This document shows, one piece after another, positions 55,801-61,749 of a stretch of DNA of 64,000 nucleotides. The notes below the pieces were generated by a model that had not been told where the DNA came from, made no database searches, and saw nothing but the letters and a program-made list of their open reading frames with translations. Origin of the DNA: Ovis canadensis (taxonomy: Eukaryota > Chordata > Mammalia > Artiodactyla > Bovidae); the NCBI RefSeq assembly GCF_042477335.2, contig NC_091262.1:15148001-15212000 (forward strand), written 5' to 3'. Position 1 is the first letter of the stretch. The number at the start of each line of letters is the position of its first letter. A program made the position numbers and the translations under genes.

Positions 55801-58552
55801 GGGCCCCTGGGGCTTCCCCAGGTGAGTGAGGTGTGAGAAAAGCCTGGAGGGGTCCCACTGCTGACAAACATGCTGCCGCCGCCACAGAGAAGCAAGAGGT
55901 CCCTGTTCTCCCTTTGTCACTCCCAGCAGCTTCACCAGCAGAACCTGTTGGCAGGGCTTCACTGAGGAAGGGGCCTGGGAGAGTCGGGGCAATGTCAGGG
56001 GACAGGCCTACGGTGTGCATCTCACCCAAGAACCTTCACGTGTGTCCACTTAGAGTGGTTTCGCTGTACACGCTCAGCCATGCTTAGGTGCACCCTCCCT
56101 CCTGGAGGACTGCTTGGCTTAAAGAGGCGCCTTTCACACATGAAACGCTCCTCTCTTTGGAGAAAATCTTGATGTTAACCCAAACAAAACCCAACTTGGG
56201 TGTTGTTATGTTTCCACCACCTTAAGTAACTTGCCACTGACTCTCAACCACTTTCTGAATGCCGCTGTTTTAACAACCTTTATTAGCATCACGGATATTT
56301 CCTGTGTGCCAAACCCTACTCTGAGACCTTTCCCTAAATCCCGCCATCGCCCCCACACCCCAGAAGAGGAGTCTGAGACACAGGAGGGGCTGGCTCACAG
56401 TGGTGGTGCAAGTCCAGGCAGCTCCTCCCTGGGCCCCAGCCTGCCCTCTGTGCGCTGAGACTCTGGTCAGCACGGAGGCGGCCAGCTCCCAGCCCCCCTG
56501 CCTCAAGCCCTGCCTGGACACTCTGTGCCCATCTCACCCCAGGCTCGGCAGCTGTCTCTGGCTGGCCGTCCTCTCCCTCTTGACCACAATCCTGGCGTCC
56601 GCCCACCACAGTCTGGGGATGTCCCCACAGGGCTGCGGGGCTGGTGTGCCCTTTCTGAAGCCCTCAGTGCACCCCTGAAAGCTGAGAGTGGGGCACAGTG
56701 ACCCAGGCTCCCTCTCAGGAAGACAGACACCGCATCCAGGCCCAGGCCTTTATCGGCTTCCAGGACGGAAGCTCCAGAACTTGCCTTTTGTCGTGGCTGA
56801 TCCGGGGACGTGACCACCACTGTGTTGCAGATGGTGAGCGCAATGAAGAAGTCGAAAATGTCAGACAGCTCGGGCGAGAGGTGGTCCAGCGGATGCTCCT
56901 GGTGCCTCGCGGACGCCAGGCACCTGCCGCACTCGCGCACCTTCTCCAGCAGCTTCGGGTCGGGTGTTACATCCTTCTCCTGAGGAGAACACAGAGGCCA
57001 GGGGTCAGTCTGATCCAGGGACGGGCCCACTGCTCCTTTGGTGCTTGACTATTTAGGTCACCTCGACTTTACCGGAAGCTGTCAAGAGACCTGCACCTCA
57101 CACATACCTGTCACTTTATAATAACAAATTATATATCATCTTAATTGTATAAGAATATACAGTCTATAAATGAAATGCATATATTTTTATATATAAGAAG
57201 GTATATATGTTCTGTTTATAAAATAACACCTCCAAGAATATATATTACAAAGTAACATATCTTATTCAGAAAGATTTGGAGAAATAAGAGAATCACAGGG
57301 AAAATGTAGCAGGTCTCTATTACACCACCTCATAGTAATATATACTTTTTGAAAAACATGCTTCTCTGCCTTTCCTTTGTCTTTTTTCCTATACATTTAC
57401 ATTTTAATCAAAATACTTTATATGTAAATGGCAGTTTCCATTTCTACAAAAACATTATATCGCCTCAACTTTACCAGGCCTTTAACAGCCTTTTGAAAAC
57501 GTGCTTTTTAACAAACAGCTTCAAAACAGACATAATTTATTTGACCATTCCTTTATCACTGGGTATATTTCTTCACTGTTTTATTGATATAAATCACATG
57601 CTGATAAGCTTCTATGCACAGAGATTCTTCACTAAATCAGGAACTACCTAGGTCAAAGAATTGTTGTTTAGGTGCCAAGTTGTGTCTGACTTTTTGGGAA
57701 CATTTCAAATATTTCTCACCTGTACTGACTCCAAAACTGGTATCAGGAAAGGCTGAGAGAGATTTCCAGCACAGTCTCCCTGCTGCCTGGGTTGAGAGCT
57801 CCCTGTCACATACCCCATGCAAACCCACCGACAGGCGACCATGAGTCTAGGTGACCTCTATGGCACCTTCTGTACAGATTTCTAAGAGCATAAAAGAATA
57901 AGGCCACCATACATGAGCAGAACAGATTCTCCCTCACTGAAAGGATCTGTCAGAGGTTGTCACTCATGCACTTCTGGAAATTTCCCTACCAGAGAATGGT
58001 CCATAAATGTTTGGGTGGCTGACAAGGCAAGGGATGGGTTTGGGCTCATCTAATTCAGACTCTTTTCCTTAAACTTGGGTTTTTTCAGAGCTGTCATCTT
58101 GCCCTGCTGTTGTATTCATCTCGCAGGGCAGGACGGACTTCCTCTGCATCCCCCATCCTAGTGGCCACTCGCAGTTCCCAGCCTGAGAAGGCGGCTGTGT
58201 CAGTGCTTCATTCCACGGAGTGGGGAGAAGACCCTAGCCAGAAAAACACTCCCTGACTGACAGAGGGAGCCCCACACGCAAGAGCAGATGCCTTCGGTGA
58301 CGAGGGGCAGTCACGGGAGGGCAGGAGGACTTACCATGGGGCTGCTGAAGGCCGTGAGCTCGGTCAGCATGCTGACGCGCCGGGCCTCCGCACGGCTGCC
58401 CACGCGCCGGTGCGCCCTGCTGCTCTGGCTCTGGTGGGCGGCTCGGGTGCTCGGGTGGCCCCCAGTGGCCCCTCGTGGGGGCAGCGAGCCCCCCCTAGGA
58501 ACCACCTCCTCCTCCTCTGAGTCTGCCTCCTGGTACCTGGCCAGACGCTGGG
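19209..58552 (-). CDS. ATP10A: ATP10A, P4-ATPase flippase (partial gene, 14 exons, lacks 5' exons)
   Basis: Family knowledge: ATP10A is the catalytic subunit of a P4-ATPase. With a CDC50/TMEM30A partner it moves phosphatidylcholine (and reportedly glucosylceramide) to the cytoplasmic leaflet of the plasma membrane. Seen here: 14 exons joined at 58335-58552, 56785-56979, 54425-54992, 46573-46676, 46368-46494, 44671-44855, 33426-33735, 30691-30767, 27157-27282, 23114-23314, 20730-20810, 20547-20651, 19971-20158 and 19209-19827. They total 3,104 nt in one open frame with no internal stop, and all phases agree. Motifs appear in family order: [38 protein letters not shown], then M5 to M10. The tail with [18 protein letters not shown] and [10 protein letters not shown] separates it from ATP10B and ATP10D. 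The DKTGT exon and start codon lie above 64000. Human ATP10A is reported as imprinted; nothing in this sequence settles that for this species. Confidence 0.95.
19971..20158 (-). CDS. ATP10A: ATP10A exon M: M9-M10
   Basis: A 188-nt exon (residues 766-827 plus two bases of an Arg codon). The translation has [20 protein letters not shown], then [18 protein letters not shown] and [18 protein letters not shown]. The two hydrophobic spans fit M9 and M10. The acceptor is accccctcag|ACCTGG and the donor is CCCAG|GTAAGTGTC. Confidence 0.95.
20547..20651 (-). CDS. ATP10A: ATP10A exon L: M7-M8
   Basis: A 105-nt exon of 35 codons (residues 731-765): [35 protein letters not shown]. It carries the loop after M7 and most of M8. 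The acceptor is tctttcag|GCCTAC and the donor is ACCTGG|GTGAGAACC. Confidence 0.96.
20652..20729 (-). other. ATP10A: 78-bp ATP10A intron K-L
   Basis: Donor CTG|GTAAGTTGG and acceptor tctttcag|GCC. It has the same length as intron D-E but an unrelated sequence. Confidence 0.92.
20730..20810 (-). CDS. ATP10A: ATP10A exon K: M7
   Basis: An 81-nt exon of 27 codons (residues 704-730): [20 protein letters not shown] and CFFIPYL. It begins at the cytoplasmic loop after M6 and enters M7. The acceptor is tgtttcag|GAATATC and the donor is TACCTG|GTAAGTTGG. It is followed by a 78-bp intron. Confidence 0.96.
21566..21781 (-). mobile_element. Bov-tA SINE
   Basis: Antisense copy from agtagttcagctgtgtcgga to the head caccacctgggaagcctgg. 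Confidence 0.82.
22219..22440 (+). mobile_element. Bov-tA SINE
   Basis: Sense copy, head gcttcccagctggctctagt, tail gtcagaaacgactgtagcaa. Confidence 0.82.
22686..22960 (-). mobile_element. L1 3' UTR fragment with a CA repeat
   Basis: Antisense L1 3' text (cttggagtatagttgtacag, cataggttattacaaaatac, gtacgttaaggtctcaagct). It includes a short dinucleotide run of eight CA units at about 22786-22802. Confidence 0.65.
23114..23314 (-). CDS. ATP10A: ATP10A exon J: M5-M6
   Basis: A 201-nt exon of 67 codons (residues 637-703). It reads [40 protein letters not shown] and [20 protein letters not shown], ending RSGQNME. Two hydrophobic spans match M5 and M6 with the short exoplasmic loop between them. 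The acceptor is tgaccacag|ATGTTC and the donor is ATGGAG|GTGAGCCC. The exon sits in a CpG-rich stretch at about 23080-23430. Confidence 0.96.
24070..24300 (+). mobile_element. MIR-like ancient SINE
   Basis: The core reads like the MIR consensus around acttaccagctatgcaagct and aacttagccactctgtgccc. Degraded, so the limits are approximate. Confidence 0.55.
25235..25400 (-). mobile_element. MIR-like ancient SINE
   Basis: Antisense MIR pattern: cagataaagaaaacaaaatc, caaataacttgctccagatt, gctgggattccagcctgcc. Confidence 0.55.
26153..26348 (-). mobile_element. Bov-tA SINE
   Basis: Well-preserved antisense copy (gtgaagtcgctcagtcatgt to gcagacgctttaacctctga). Confidence 0.87.
27157..27282 (-). CDS. 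ATP10A: ATP10A exon I: entry into M5
   Basis: A 126-nt exon of exactly 42 codons (residues 595-636): [40 protein letters not shown] and NT. The first part completes the P-domain. [12 protein letters not shown] is the cytoplasmic end of M5, with the Lys typical of P4-ATPases. The acceptor is ctctcaag|GCAGTG and the donor is AACACA|GTATGTATT. Confidence 0.96.
27283..30690 (-). other. ATP10A: ATP10A intron H-I
   Basis: 3,408 bp, mostly unique. Short frames (for example 177 codons at 27666-28199 on the plus strand) have no motif or splice support. The only clear insertion is the Bov-A2 at 29602-29837. Confidence 0.8.
29602..29837 (+). mobile_element. Bov-A2 SINE with internal deletion
   Basis: Flanked by a perfect 12-bp duplication CATGTGATGTCA (29590-29601 and 29838-29849). 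The first half lacks the usual segment between actccagta and ggctgcagtcc, about 35 nt. Confidence 0.9.
30691..30767 (-). CDS. ATP10A: ATP10A exon H: GDGAND hinge
   Basis: A short 77-nt exon completing the split Gly codon, then 25 codons (residues 570-594): [20 protein letters not shown] and QEGMQ. This is the P-ATPase hinge motif (GDGxND); its Asp and Asn residues coordinate Mg2+ during phosphorylation. The acceptor is gttctag|GAGATGG and the donor is ATGCAG|GTAAGGAC. Confidence 0.96.
32726..32930 (+). mobile_element. Bov-tA SINE
   Basis: Sense copy (catctcccaggtggctcaga to gtcagacacaactgagtaac). Confidence 0.86.
33424..33425 (-). other. Non-canonical GC splice donor of the exon G-H intron
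   Basis: On the minus strand the junction reads CATAG|GCAAGTATCC, and the acceptor of the next exon is gttctag|GAGATGG. Only this cut rebuilds the invariant Ile-Gly-Asp-Gly-Ala-Asn-Asp sequence. A cut at a GT would break the frame or remove the hinge motif. Confidence 0.88.
33426..33735 (-). CDS. ATP10A: ATP10A exon G: P-domain, with a GC donor
   Basis: A 310-nt exon: 103 codons plus one base (residues 466-568). It starts [16 protein letters not shown], runs through a variable Ser/Pro/Ala insert, then reads [40 protein letters not shown] and [25 protein letters not shown] and CCR.TPLQKS.VV are standard P4-ATPase P-domain elements. The acceptor is ccacttcag|GAGGCG. The exon must end ATAG|GCAAGTATCC, because the next exon supplies GA GAT GGA for Gly-Asp-Gly. 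This is the second GC donor in the gene. Confidence 0.94.
35457..35775 (+). mobile_element. Dimeric Bov-tA SINE
   Basis: A head-to-tail pair (heads at 35457 and 35578). The first unit is cut at ccagtactcttg, the same point as in the dimers at 2970 and 4381. The second unit runs to the ggacatgactgagcaactg tail. Confidence 0.82.
35795..36130 (+). mobile_element. Old L1/HAL1-like ORF1 fragment
   Basis: The stretch tatactggaattatctgaaa, gactgtgaaacagtcattaa, aaagtattccaat resembles ORF1-region L1/HAL1 copies. Strongly decayed. Confidence 0.5.
36140..36755. other. AT-rich intronic stretch, nothing recognised
   Basis: Likely old repeat debris, without a motif I can name. Confidence 0.35.
36760..37480 (+). 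mobile_element. Old L1/HAL1 fragment plus L1 3' end
   Basis: 36760-37110 resembles L1/HAL1 ORF1 (agaaattatccaatttgaac, gaaaacttaataaatctggt). 37255-37480 resembles an L1 3' UTR (gataaccaacaaggagttat, aactatcacatagtttatta). Confidence 0.5.
37824..37957 (-). mobile_element. Bov-A2 SINE, 5'-truncated
   Basis: Antisense second half of Bov-A2 (gctactgctaagtcgcttca to tgccatttccttctcca). It is flanked by atacgcacagtat (37811-37823) and atatgcacagtat (37958-37970), a 13-bp duplication with one mismatch. Confidence 0.85.
38345..38530 (+). mobile_element. L1 3' UTR end
   Basis: tggcttggggctggtgcact, acccagagggatggtacggg, gattcatgttgatgtatggc and an A/T tail; the same text recurs at 39570-39740. Confidence 0.75.
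38702..39035 (-). mobile_element. BovB LINE, 3' end
   Basis: Antisense, starting at the cagttcagttcagttgctca terminus. The minus-strand frame at 38711-39133 shows [20 protein letters not shown] and [20 protein letters not shown] of the ORF2 C-terminus. Confidence 0.88.
39205..39740 (+). mobile_element. L1 ORF2 end and 3' UTR
   Basis: aatggagtattactcagcca, gagtgaaataagccagaaag, then the L1 3' UTR text from ttggggctggtgcactggga to the A-rich end. The plus frame reads [14 protein letters not shown], which is characteristic of the L1 ORF2 C-terminus. Confidence 0.82.
39765..40260 (+). mobile_element. L1 ORF2 end and 3' UTR (second copy)
   Basis: Repeats the preceding block: aatggaatattactcagcca, gagtgaagttagtcagaaag, ggctgattcatgttgaggtt and gcaattatccgtcaataaaa. 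Confidence 0.78.
40391..43793 (-). mobile_element. BovB (RTE) LINE, near full length
   Basis: 3.4 kb antisense to the plus strand (same strand as ATP10A). It is flanked by ttagacaaaat (40380-40390) and ttaaacaaaat (43794-43804), an 11-bp duplication with one mismatch. It contains the 5' leader, an endonuclease, RT and the 3' end. The ORF is broken by stops and shifts: the endonuclease (42552-43181) is open for 209 codons, with the RT in several pieces. It is immobile. Confidence 0.88.
41007..43181 (-). pseudogene. BovB ORF2 remnants: AP endonuclease and reverse transcriptase
   Basis: Endonuclease: [50 protein letters not shown] and [10 protein letters not shown], giving the GDWNA and SDH active-site motifs. 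[40 protein letters not shown] and the catalytic box as [12 protein letters not shown] (the usual YADD box has become YADN). At least four frame changes or stops break it. LINE protein, not host. Confidence 0.85.
43626..43795. repeat. Inverted repeat at the BovB 5' end
   Basis: 43626-43653 and 43768-43795 are reverse complements over 28 bases with one mismatch, separated by 114 bases. The outer arm abuts the target duplication. Other parts of the BovB leader fill the loop, so this appears to be a hairpin of the element's leader. Confidence 0.7.
43815..44170 (+). mobile_element. L1 ORF2 fragment
   Basis: aaaatagacgcacaacaaat, aggaacaactgattttcaac, aaggtataaagtcaatttag and the gagaaaacaaaggtgaaaac stretch resemble the central L1 ORF2 region. 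Confidence 0.65.
44671..44855 (-). CDS. ATP10A: ATP10A exon F: P-domain with the TGDK motif
   Basis: A 185-nt exon (residues 404-465). It encodes [20 protein letters not shown] and then [17 protein letters not shown], followed by [27 protein letters not shown] is the family's P-domain loop that contacts ATP phosphate and Mg2+. The acceptor is gagcag|GTGCCA and the donor is TCCCAG|GTGGGTGG. All key residues of these motifs are intact. Confidence 0.96.
45590..45800 (+). repeat. Old mammalian interspersed repeat, family not named
   Basis: Text such as ggggcctttgggaggcaatt and cgtgaatgggattagtgcct is familiar from widely dispersed eutherian repeats. I cannot assign the family without a search. 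Confidence 0.45.
46018..46228 (-). mobile_element. Bov-tA SINE
   Basis: Diverged antisense copy (tgttgtttagtcactgagtc to gggctacaagggaagccc). Confidence 0.8.
46368..46494 (-). CDS. ATP10A: ATP10A exon E
   Basis: A 127-nt exon: 42 codons plus one base (residues 362-403). It reads [19 protein letters not shown], then [19 protein letters not shown]. The segment belongs to the end of the N-domain, before the conserved [14 protein letters not shown] element of the next exon. The acceptor is ggttctgag-proximal acccag|GTTCTG and the donor is TTGG|GTAATTATG. The +1 base completes a Gly codon with the first two bases of exon F. Confidence 0.95.
46495..46572 (-). other. ATP10A: 78-bp ATP10A intron D-E
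   Basis: Donor AGG|GTGAGTAGG and acceptor acccag|GTTCTG. It is close to the minimal size for mammalian introns. Read-through would keep an open frame, as 78 is a multiple of three and no stop occurs, so retention would insert 26 residues. Confidence 0.92.
46573..46676 (-). CDS. ATP10A: ATP10A exon D: N-domain to P-domain
   Basis: A 104-nt exon completing a split Asp codon, then 34 codons (residues 328-361). It reads [20 protein letters not shown] and [13 protein letters not shown]. The [14 protein letters not shown] segment corresponds to the conserved [FY]A.EGLRTL motif of the family. The acceptor is caacttag|ATGACG and the donor is AAGAGG|GTGAGTAG. A 7.7-kb repeat-rich intron separates it from exon C, and a 78-bp intron separates it from exon E. 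Confidence 0.95.
46880..46985 (+). mobile_element. Bov-tA SINE, 5'-truncated
   Basis: Only the second half is present (tattcttgctggagaatccc to ggacaggactgaacgac). Confidence 0.72.
46995..47210 (+). mobile_element. Old L1 3' end
   Basis: gctggtttccaggggctggg, caaatattactcaacactac, actcaaaactggttaagaag: the usual 3' end of older mammalian L1 copies. Confidence 0.55.
47720..49800 (+). mobile_element. L1 with 5' UTR and ORF1, most of ORF2 missing
   Basis: The leader starts near 47727 (ttcaagatggcagaggagaa). ORF1-like sequence runs from about 48690 to 49540 (ggaggcaaagatcgagcaga, cctggaggactgaattgtgg, agacaagcaaaagttaagag), broken by stops. The start of the ORF2 region (ccaaccaaaagacacagact, 49619) is followed within 100 bp by 3'-end-like sequence (actgtatataattattttat) and a poly(A)-like end. 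This structure resembles half-L1 derivatives. Confidence 0.72.
50366..50640 (-). mobile_element. Bov-A2 SINE
   Basis: Antisense, with both halves: the tail gctgctaagttgtttcagtc is at the low end and ctccaatgcatgaaagtgaa joins the halves. It lies against an L1 3' end. Confidence 0.87.
50641..50870 (+). mobile_element. L1 3' end
   Basis: atgcaacaagcaacaaaggt, ctatagcacagagaactata, cacttgaaacactgtaattc and caactatatttcaataaat: a typical older L1 3' UTR. Confidence 0.65.
51656..51850 (+). mobile_element. CHR-type SINE, partial
   Basis: Sense head aggacttccctggcagtttg and aatctgcctgcctggggcaa, then a diverged body ending near ttggttggggggaatcatat. Confidence 0.5.
52565..52735 (-). mobile_element. 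MIR-like ancient SINE
   Basis: gtacagttggggaaagaggc, agagtaacatgtccaggtca and gacttgggatttgaacaga match the antisense MIR pattern. Confidence 0.5.
53519..54000 (+). mobile_element. Candidate ERV LTR
   Basis: The stretch tctcggtctgccagctttct, gaataaagtcatactccttg (AATAAA at about 53917-53922) and gcagcgagcagagcgagctt looks like the R-U5 part of a class I LTR. Its start and end are uncertain, and no clear target duplication was found. It differs from the family at 9751. Confidence 0.5.
54425..54992 (-). CDS. ATP10A: ATP10A exon C: core of the nucleotide-binding domain
   Basis: Largest internal exon: 568 nt, 189 codons plus one base (residues 138-326). It begins [20 protein letters not shown], passes through a poorly conserved Ser/Ala/Gly-rich insert, and reaches [15 protein letters not shown] (SPDEAALV at exon residues 105-112), [18 protein letters not shown] (155-172) and [13 protein letters not shown]. 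In P4-ATPases SPDEAALV and KGA line the ATP pocket of the N-domain. The acceptor is cctgccag|GTGAGG, so the exon starts with a donor-like hexamer. The donor is ACAG|GTACCTGC. The exon is very CpG-dense, especially 54580-54990. Confidence 0.96.
54440..54992. other. CpG-dense block over ATP10A exon C
   Basis: CpG dinucleotides are packed through about 54580-54990 (for example gcgcgg, ccgccgcgct, gcggcgtgcacgagcgccgcc), while the flanking introns are CpG-poor. It coincides with coding sequence far from the promoter, so it is an intragenic CpG island rather than a start site. Smaller CpG-rich stretches lie at 58360-58500, 23080-23430 and 19215-19620, each on an exon. Confidence 0.6.
54993..56784 (-). 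other. ATP10A: ATP10A intron B-C (GC-AG)
   Basis: 1,792 bp, starting GCAAGTTCTG and ending cctgccag. I see no retroelement of note. A T14 run lies at about 55349-55362. Frames on both strands (83-137 codons) are unsupported. Confidence 0.85.
56783..56784 (-). other. Non-canonical GC splice donor of the exon B-C intron
   Basis: On the minus strand the exon/intron junction reads AAAAG|GCAAGTTCTG. Both neighbouring exons are fixed by protein homology (PDQPRQK joined to VRVRFELK), and no GT lies at a position that keeps the frame. Apart from the C at +2 the site matches the U1 consensus strongly, as GC-AG introns usually do. Confidence 0.88.
56785..56979 (-). CDS. ATP10A: ATP10A exon B: start of the N-domain, with a GC donor
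   Basis: This exon is 195 nt, exactly 65 codons (residues 73-137), in phase 0 at both ends. It opens [13 protein letters not shown] and contains [20 protein letters not shown] and [13 protein letters not shown]. The [12 protein letters not shown] stretch is a hallmark of the P4 nucleotide-binding domain. The acceptor is ctcctcag|GAG. The exon must end after AAG, because the next exon begins with the codons for VRVRFELK, so the intron starts GCAAGTTCTG rather than GT. The frame stays open past the donor for some codons (AlaSer...), but that read-through has no family match. Confidence 0.94.
56980..58334 (-). other. ATP10A: ATP10A intron A-B
   Basis: 1,355 bp, GT-AG. 57110-57610 is AT-rich with TATA-type runs; the rest is unremarkable. 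Confidence 0.85.
58335..58552 (-). CDS. ATP10A: ATP10A exon A: post-DKTGT linker, acidic and Ser/Arg-rich
   Basis: First exon visible in the window (residues 1-72 of the visible part). The acceptor is tctccacag at 58553-58560 and the donor is ATG|GTAAGTCC at 58334. It enters with two bases of a split codon and leaves in phase 0. It encodes [20 protein letters not shown], then a Ser/Arg/His-rich low-complexity stretch ending TAFSSPM. In the family this is the variable linker just after the phosphorylation site, leading into the nucleotide-binding domain. The [19 protein letters not shown] core is near identical to human; the Ser/Arg part is diverged. The exon is rich in CpG. The next exon upstream is not in the remaining 5.4 kb. 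Confidence 0.93.
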
Positions 58553-60979
58553 CTGTGGAGAGAGGGACACCAAGTCACACGTCGTGGGGAGGCCAGGCAT
58601 GAAACTGAGGGATTTGGGTTCCAATGAGGCACACGCTGGGTGTCCCAAGGCCCTCTCCCTCTTCTCTCTGACAGTGAGACCACGTTTGACAGGGGTTTCC
58701 ACTGAGGGACGAGGGCCATTCTCATTTACATGTACCTTCAGTGAACCCACAGGGCTTACATTCTCAACTCCACAGATGAGAAGACAGTCTCGGCTCGTTA
58801 AGGTCACAGGATGAGGGGTGAGGATGTTGCCCAGGCCCACAGGTTGCAAAGCTCATGTCCCATCCATGATGGCACAGAAGTCGTCCCATCCCACAGAAAG
58901 TCAGATGTGGATGGAGTCACACACGGCCCCTCTGTTCAGCAGAGCCCCAGTGTGAATGGGGTGGGTGGGCAGGAGGGCTGGAAGGCCCACAGAGGAGCTG
59001 GGCTTCAGGCTTGGACCTTCATCCCGAGACCACTGGGACACCTGCTCACTGGGACCACCAGGACAGATCATACCTTGAGCGTCTGCTTTGCAGTCAAGCA
59101 GAAATAGCAATTCTGGGGCTATGCTGAGGGTGCTCTGCTGAGGAGGCTCCCTGCTCAGGGTCGGGTGGGGAGTGGGTGCCATACTCACCCCATGAGGATG
59201 CGCACTTCCCACTGGGAAGGCTCACACCCTCCTGGGCACGTCCAGCGGGGACGAATGTCCCCTGAGCAGCAGGGGACAAATGCCCTCTGAGCTCCCCTAA
59301 ACAGGCAGCGCTCCGCTGAGGCCCGTGACTGTGATGCTGTGCTTGAGCCCTAGGGGGCACCGGGGAGCAAGAGTCCCTGAAGCTGCCAGGGCTGCTGCGA
59401 ACCAGAGAGAAGTGCACTGCGCCGCTGCTTGCTAACACGGGCTCTCAACACGTCTTCTCAGCTTTACCTAGTTAGCTCTGCGTCTTCCATCATGCATGAG
59501 CAGCAGGAGACCATCACAGGACCAACACAAACAAGTACTAAGGGCCTCCAGAGCAGGCCTGGTGCTGGGTGGCAGCTGGGGGTGACTTGTGCGAGGAGCT
59601 GAGAGAGGCGCCCCCATCTGGGCTTGCCAGGGTATGGGCTGTCATGCGGGCCAGGCCCTGAACTCAGCATCTTCCTCGGAAGGGATCCAACCAGTTTATC
59701 CTAAAGGAAACTAGTCCTGAATACTCATTGGAAGGACTCATGCTGAAGCTGAAGCTCCAATACTTTGGCCACCTGATGCAAAGCGCTGACTCACTGGAAA
59801 AGACTGTGATGCTAGGAAAGATTGAAGGCGGGAGGAGAAGGGGACAACAGAGGATGAGATGGTTGGATGGCATCAGCCAATAAATGGACATGAGTTTGAA
59901 TAAGCTCCAGGAGCTGGTGATGGACAGGGAGGCCTGGTGTGCTGTAGTCCATGGGGTCACAAAAAGTTGGATATGACTGAGCAACTGAACTGACTGAAGG
60001 AAAGGGAAGTCACCTGCCCATGGCCGCCTGGCTGTGTAACTGCCAACCCCAGGATTCCACTTCAGGAGCTCCTAATCCCAGGAAAAGACTCCAGCACACA
60101 GTGCCTCTGAGTCCACACCCCGGCTACCTGGTGGTGTGGTGCTGAGAGAGTGGCAGGGAAGGGCAAAAGCCAGGACCGGGCCTGTCCAGTTCCTGGGCTT
60201 GGACACTAAGAGTGTGGTGTCAGCCTCCCAGGGCACACCGGCCTGCCCACACTCCCACAGCAGTAGTAGATATTAGCCTGAGAGTGGCTGTCCCTCAGGC
60301 CACCGCTGATGTCTGTGTTGTGTGAATGGGCAGCAGTGGCTTTGGTGAGGCCCTCAAGGTCCTTAGGGAAGATGGGGACAAGAGACAGCTGACACTTGAC
60401 CCTCGTCCTGCACTGTCACCAGGATATGAGGTAGAGAGGGATATGCCTATGGTCTGTGTGGCCGGTTCAAGTGCATGTGAGCTGGGCTCACTGCTCAGAG
60501 CCAAACTGACCTGAATTCATTTTACTGATCTGTTAGACCATGGCAGCACCCACTAAGGAGGACCTTGGCCACGGGGGTCACTGATCATTGCTCTTCTTTA
60601 AAACACACTTCAGATACACCTGGCTGTTTTTACCTTCCCTGGAAATGCTTTCCTGTGTCTTCTGGGGTGATGGACCACTCTGGTTTTATGGTAAGTATCT
60701 GACAACTCTCAAAATCATTCTGTAATCTTACGTGGAATTCTGCCCACAGAGCCCCAGTTCCAGTTTAATGGCTGACTTTAGACCTGGTCCTCTGAGTCCT
60801 TCACAACCAGGCTGAGTTCTGCTTTTAGGACTCCAAGCTGTTCTGCACAAGTCCAAGGAGTCCAGGAAGGAACAAGTCAGAGAAAGAGGCAGGTGGGTGG
60901 ATGGGACACTGTTCCTGACCATATATTACTGGGTGGCAAATAAAACATTAAACAAATTGAATATGTTCCTATGCCTTCT
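58553..60979 (-). other. ATP10A: Upstream ATP10A intron, proximal part
   Basis: No exon was found, and in particular nothing matching the DKTGT exon. MIR-like debris lies at about 58750-58850 and 60010-60080, and a BovB 3' end at 59680-59995. Several short GC-rich frames are unsupported. Confidence 0.65.
59680..59995 (+). mobile_element. BovB LINE, 3' end
   Basis: Sense copy from gatccaaccagtttatccta to ggatatgactgagcaactga, ending gaactgactgaag. Confidence 0.85.
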
Positions 60980-61020
60980 ATAAACTTCCATAAGCCTTTT
61001 ATCCTTACCCATTAGAGGGC

Positions 61021-61291
61021 TACTACTGCTGCTGCTAAGTTGCTTCAGTCGTGTCCAACCCTGTGCGACCCCAGAGATGGCAGCCCACCAGGCTCCGCCA
61101 TCCCTGGGATTCTCCAGGCAAGAACACTGGAGTGGGTTGCCATTTCCTTCTCCAGTGCAGGAAACTGAAAAGTGAAAGAAGTCGCTCAGTCGTGTCTGAC
61201 TCTTTGCAACCCCATGGACTGCAGGCTACCAGGCTCCTCTGTCCATGGGATTTTCCAGGCAAGAGTACTGGAGTGGGTGCCATTGCCTTCT
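61021..61291 (-). mobile_element. Bov-A2 SINE inside the BovB leader
   Basis: Flanked by a perfect 13-bp duplication CCCATTAGAGGGC (61008-61020 and 61292-61304). Antisense, with both halves present. Confidence 0.93.
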
Positions 61292-61749
61292 CCCATTAGA
61301 GGGCAGACAGAATTAAAACCACAATTGCAGAAAACTAACCAAACTGATCACATGGACCTCAGCCTTGTCTAGCTCAAGAAAACTATGAGCCAGACCAGTA
61401 CGGTCACCCAAGACAGACAGGTCATGGTGAAGAGTTCTGGCAAAATGTGGTCCACTGGAGAGGAGAATGCAAACCACTTCAGTATTCTTACCTTGAGAAC
61501 CCCATGAACAGTCTGAAAGGCAAAAAGATGTGACACTGAAAGATGAACTCCTCATGTGGGCAGGTGCCCAGTTTGCTACCGGAGAAGAGTGGAGAACTAA
61601 CTCCAGAAAGAATGAAGAGATGGAGCCAAAGTGAAAACAACACCCACTTGTGGATGTGACTGGTGATGGAAGTAAAGCCTGATGCTGTCAAGAACAATAC
61701 TGCATAGGAACCTAGAATGTTAGGTCCATGAATCAAGGTAAATTGGAAG

